The notes below the pieces were generated by a model that worked only from the letters and a program-made list of their open reading frames with translations, made no database searches and was not told the origin of the DNA. Shown here piece by piece: positions 62,787-64,000 of a stretch of 64,000 bases of DNA. The stretch is from Gonapodya sp. JEL0774 (Eukaryota > Monoblepharomycota > Monoblepharidomycetes > Monoblepharidales > Gonapodyaceae). The stretch spans positions 91,388 to 155,387 of the forward strand of contig JADIIX010000049.1 of the NCBI GenBank assembly GCA_027604505.1. Direction: 5' to 3'. The translations under genes and the position numbers were made by a program. Each line of letters starts with the position of its first letter. Within the stretch, counting starts at the first letter, position 1.

Positions 62787-64000
62787 ATGTCCTCCCGTCC
62801 ACGCCGCAAGGCAGCCCGCATGACACGTGATTCTATTCGTAGCGAATACGCAGCAGAGGATTCTGAAGGACGGTCCGGTCACGACGGTGAGCCCCGCCAG
62901 GTGTCTCCTCCCTTCCCGGACGAGAAGGCGAGCGATCCGCACGGTGGCCATCATGAAGTCGCGTGTGAGACTGGAGAGAGGGGGGAGAAGAGAGGTGAGG
63001 GGCGTGGCAATCGGAGAGGACCTGGACGGGGGCCTAATGAACAGAGAAACATTGATTTCCGCAGCGATTCGGATCTCCCCGGCCACGAACATCGACTCTA
63101 TGCCAGTAGAAGTACTCGCTATTGTTGTAGAGTGAGTATTTATCCCTCCCCCCGTGTGGTGCGCGGTCGAGTATTTGTCATGAGAGTATTGTTTCACAAC
63201 TCTGCTCATTGTGTACAACTCCTGCTCGGCCCGCAGCTACCTCTCCAAAAGGCCCGTCATCGTAGCCCGCCTCGCACAACTCAATCGCGTGATGCACGAT
63301 CTTATCGGAGGCTTGCCTTTGTGGAGGGTGATCGGACAGGTTCGACATCGGATCGCGAGAGTGACATGCGCCACGCTTTTGTTTCATCTCATTCGGGAGC
63401 ACCTTCTCACGCCCTTTAGAGAATGAACTTACAGCCACCTAACCCCCGCGCGACAAAGTATCGGACCTGGTTCTCCGTTGTTGGTCGAGAAGGGTTCGTT
63501 TTGGGTGTTTTTAAGAATCTCTTTCGGACCCCCGTGGCATCCCCCAACCTGTCCATCGAAATCATATTCGTCATATCTACATTGTAGAGCCCGCCTCTGC
63601 CACGTGTGCTTTTATCGGTGCCAGGCTCAGGATCTCCTCTCGTTTCCTCGTGACAGTGTACCCGTCAAGATATGCGGGTGGTGCAGAGAGTTGATATACC
63701 AAGATGAAAAAGAGTGGCGGAAGAGATATGTCGACACGGCTACGCACGATTTTCAAGAGATGGAGGAGTTGAGGTAGGCGGCGAACTTTGCTCCGTTTGG
63801 CAGGCGCAACATTGTGGAGGCTCATCGGTTTCTATTAGGAACCACGGATTGAACAGGAAGGAGGCTAAAGAAGCATATTATCTCACGGAAAGAGATCTCA
63901 ACATTCTCAGCGTGAGTCTGAGAAAAACAGGTGGCGAAGCCCTCGAAGTGCGATCAACGATCCTGGGAACTTCTCCCATTCCTACGCCAGGAGGAAATGG
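62787..64000 (+). CDS. F-box protein with XPA C-terminal-like segment (3' partial)
   Basis: F-box proteins link substrates to SCF ubiquitin ligases. Start MSSRPRRKAARMTRDSIRSE at 62787, with an intron from 62887 (GTGAGC) to about 63045. The F-box follows: NIDSMPVEVLAIVV, across a 63129 intron DYLSKRPVIVARLAQLNRVM and HDLIGGLPLWRVIGQ. Downstream exons: PPNPRATKYRTWFSVVGREG, SFPRDSVPVKICGWCRELIY with a Cys pair, YVDTATHDFQEMEELR, and finally GLNRKEAKEAYYLTERDLNI with a GTGAGT donor at 63912. EAK-x-x-Y-x-L-T-x-x-D-L is like the XPA DNA-binding C-terminus and occurs in fungal F-box proteins. The gene continues off the window. A distant Rad14/XPA relative is the alternative; the F-box makes it less likely. 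Confidence 0.65.

Overview
The window is nuclear DNA from a filamentous or early-diverging (probably chytrid-like) fungus. It is gene-dense. Most genes are split by short GT-AG introns of about 45-95 bases, with bidirectional spacers of 120-400 bp. The gene set is fungal (Rxt3, Cyc8/Ssn6, Ski3, fused NAD(P)H nitrite reductase, Osh, Bcs1, Mge1, mitochondrial PheRS). No prokaryotic operon, CRISPR array, rRNA or convincing tRNA was seen. The lineage is an inference: a CTC1-like telomere protein is absent from the yeast models, which points to an early-diverging fungus.

Layout. 0-7 kb: an Rxt3-like histone-deacetylase-complex subunit, then a large unrecognised protein with a vWA-like N-terminus and Cys pairs. 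7-11.4 kb (minus): a single-exon 1498-residue CTC1-like protein. 12-18.6 kb: assimilatory nitrite reductase and cyclin L. 18.8-20.7 kb (minus): a Cyc2-like mitochondrial flavoprotein. 21-22.8 kb: an unrecognised gene that appears to carry two single-base frameshifts. 23.9-26 kb: a sulfatase. 26.4-29.6 kb: a divergent pair, PQ-loop membrane protein and MYND zinc-finger protein. 29.8-36.7 kb (minus): nitrate reductase, BCS1, and an oxysterol-binding protein. 37.5-43.2 kb (minus): Cyc8/Ssn6 and mitochondrial GrpE. 43.7-47.3 kb: mitochondrial PheRS and an HMG-box protein. 47.3-53 kb (minus): Ski3. 53.1-55.3 kb: a DHHC palmitoyltransferase. 55.5-56.9 kb (minus): a metallo-beta-lactamase-fold protein. 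57.3-59.6 kb: a base-composition-shifted island bounded by a ~131-bp direct repeat, holding a methyltransferase-like gene and a tiny secreted Cys-containing ORF. 60.5-62.6 kb: poorly resolved small genes. 62.8 kb to the end: an F-box protein with an XPA-C-like segment that runs off the window.

Functional themes. Nitrate assimilation is represented by nitrite reductase and, 13 kb away, a nitrate reductase. The latter ends right after its cytochrome b5 domain, has no room for the usual FAD/NAD(P)H module, and has an N-terminal hydrophobic segment. Mitochondrial biogenesis is represented by BCS1, MGE1, PheRS and the Cyc2-like protein. Transcription and RNA control is represented by Rxt3, Cyc8, cyclin L, Ski3 and the HMG-box protein. 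Exon boundaries were placed by eye from splice consensus and protein-family continuity, so internal joins are approximate unless stated.
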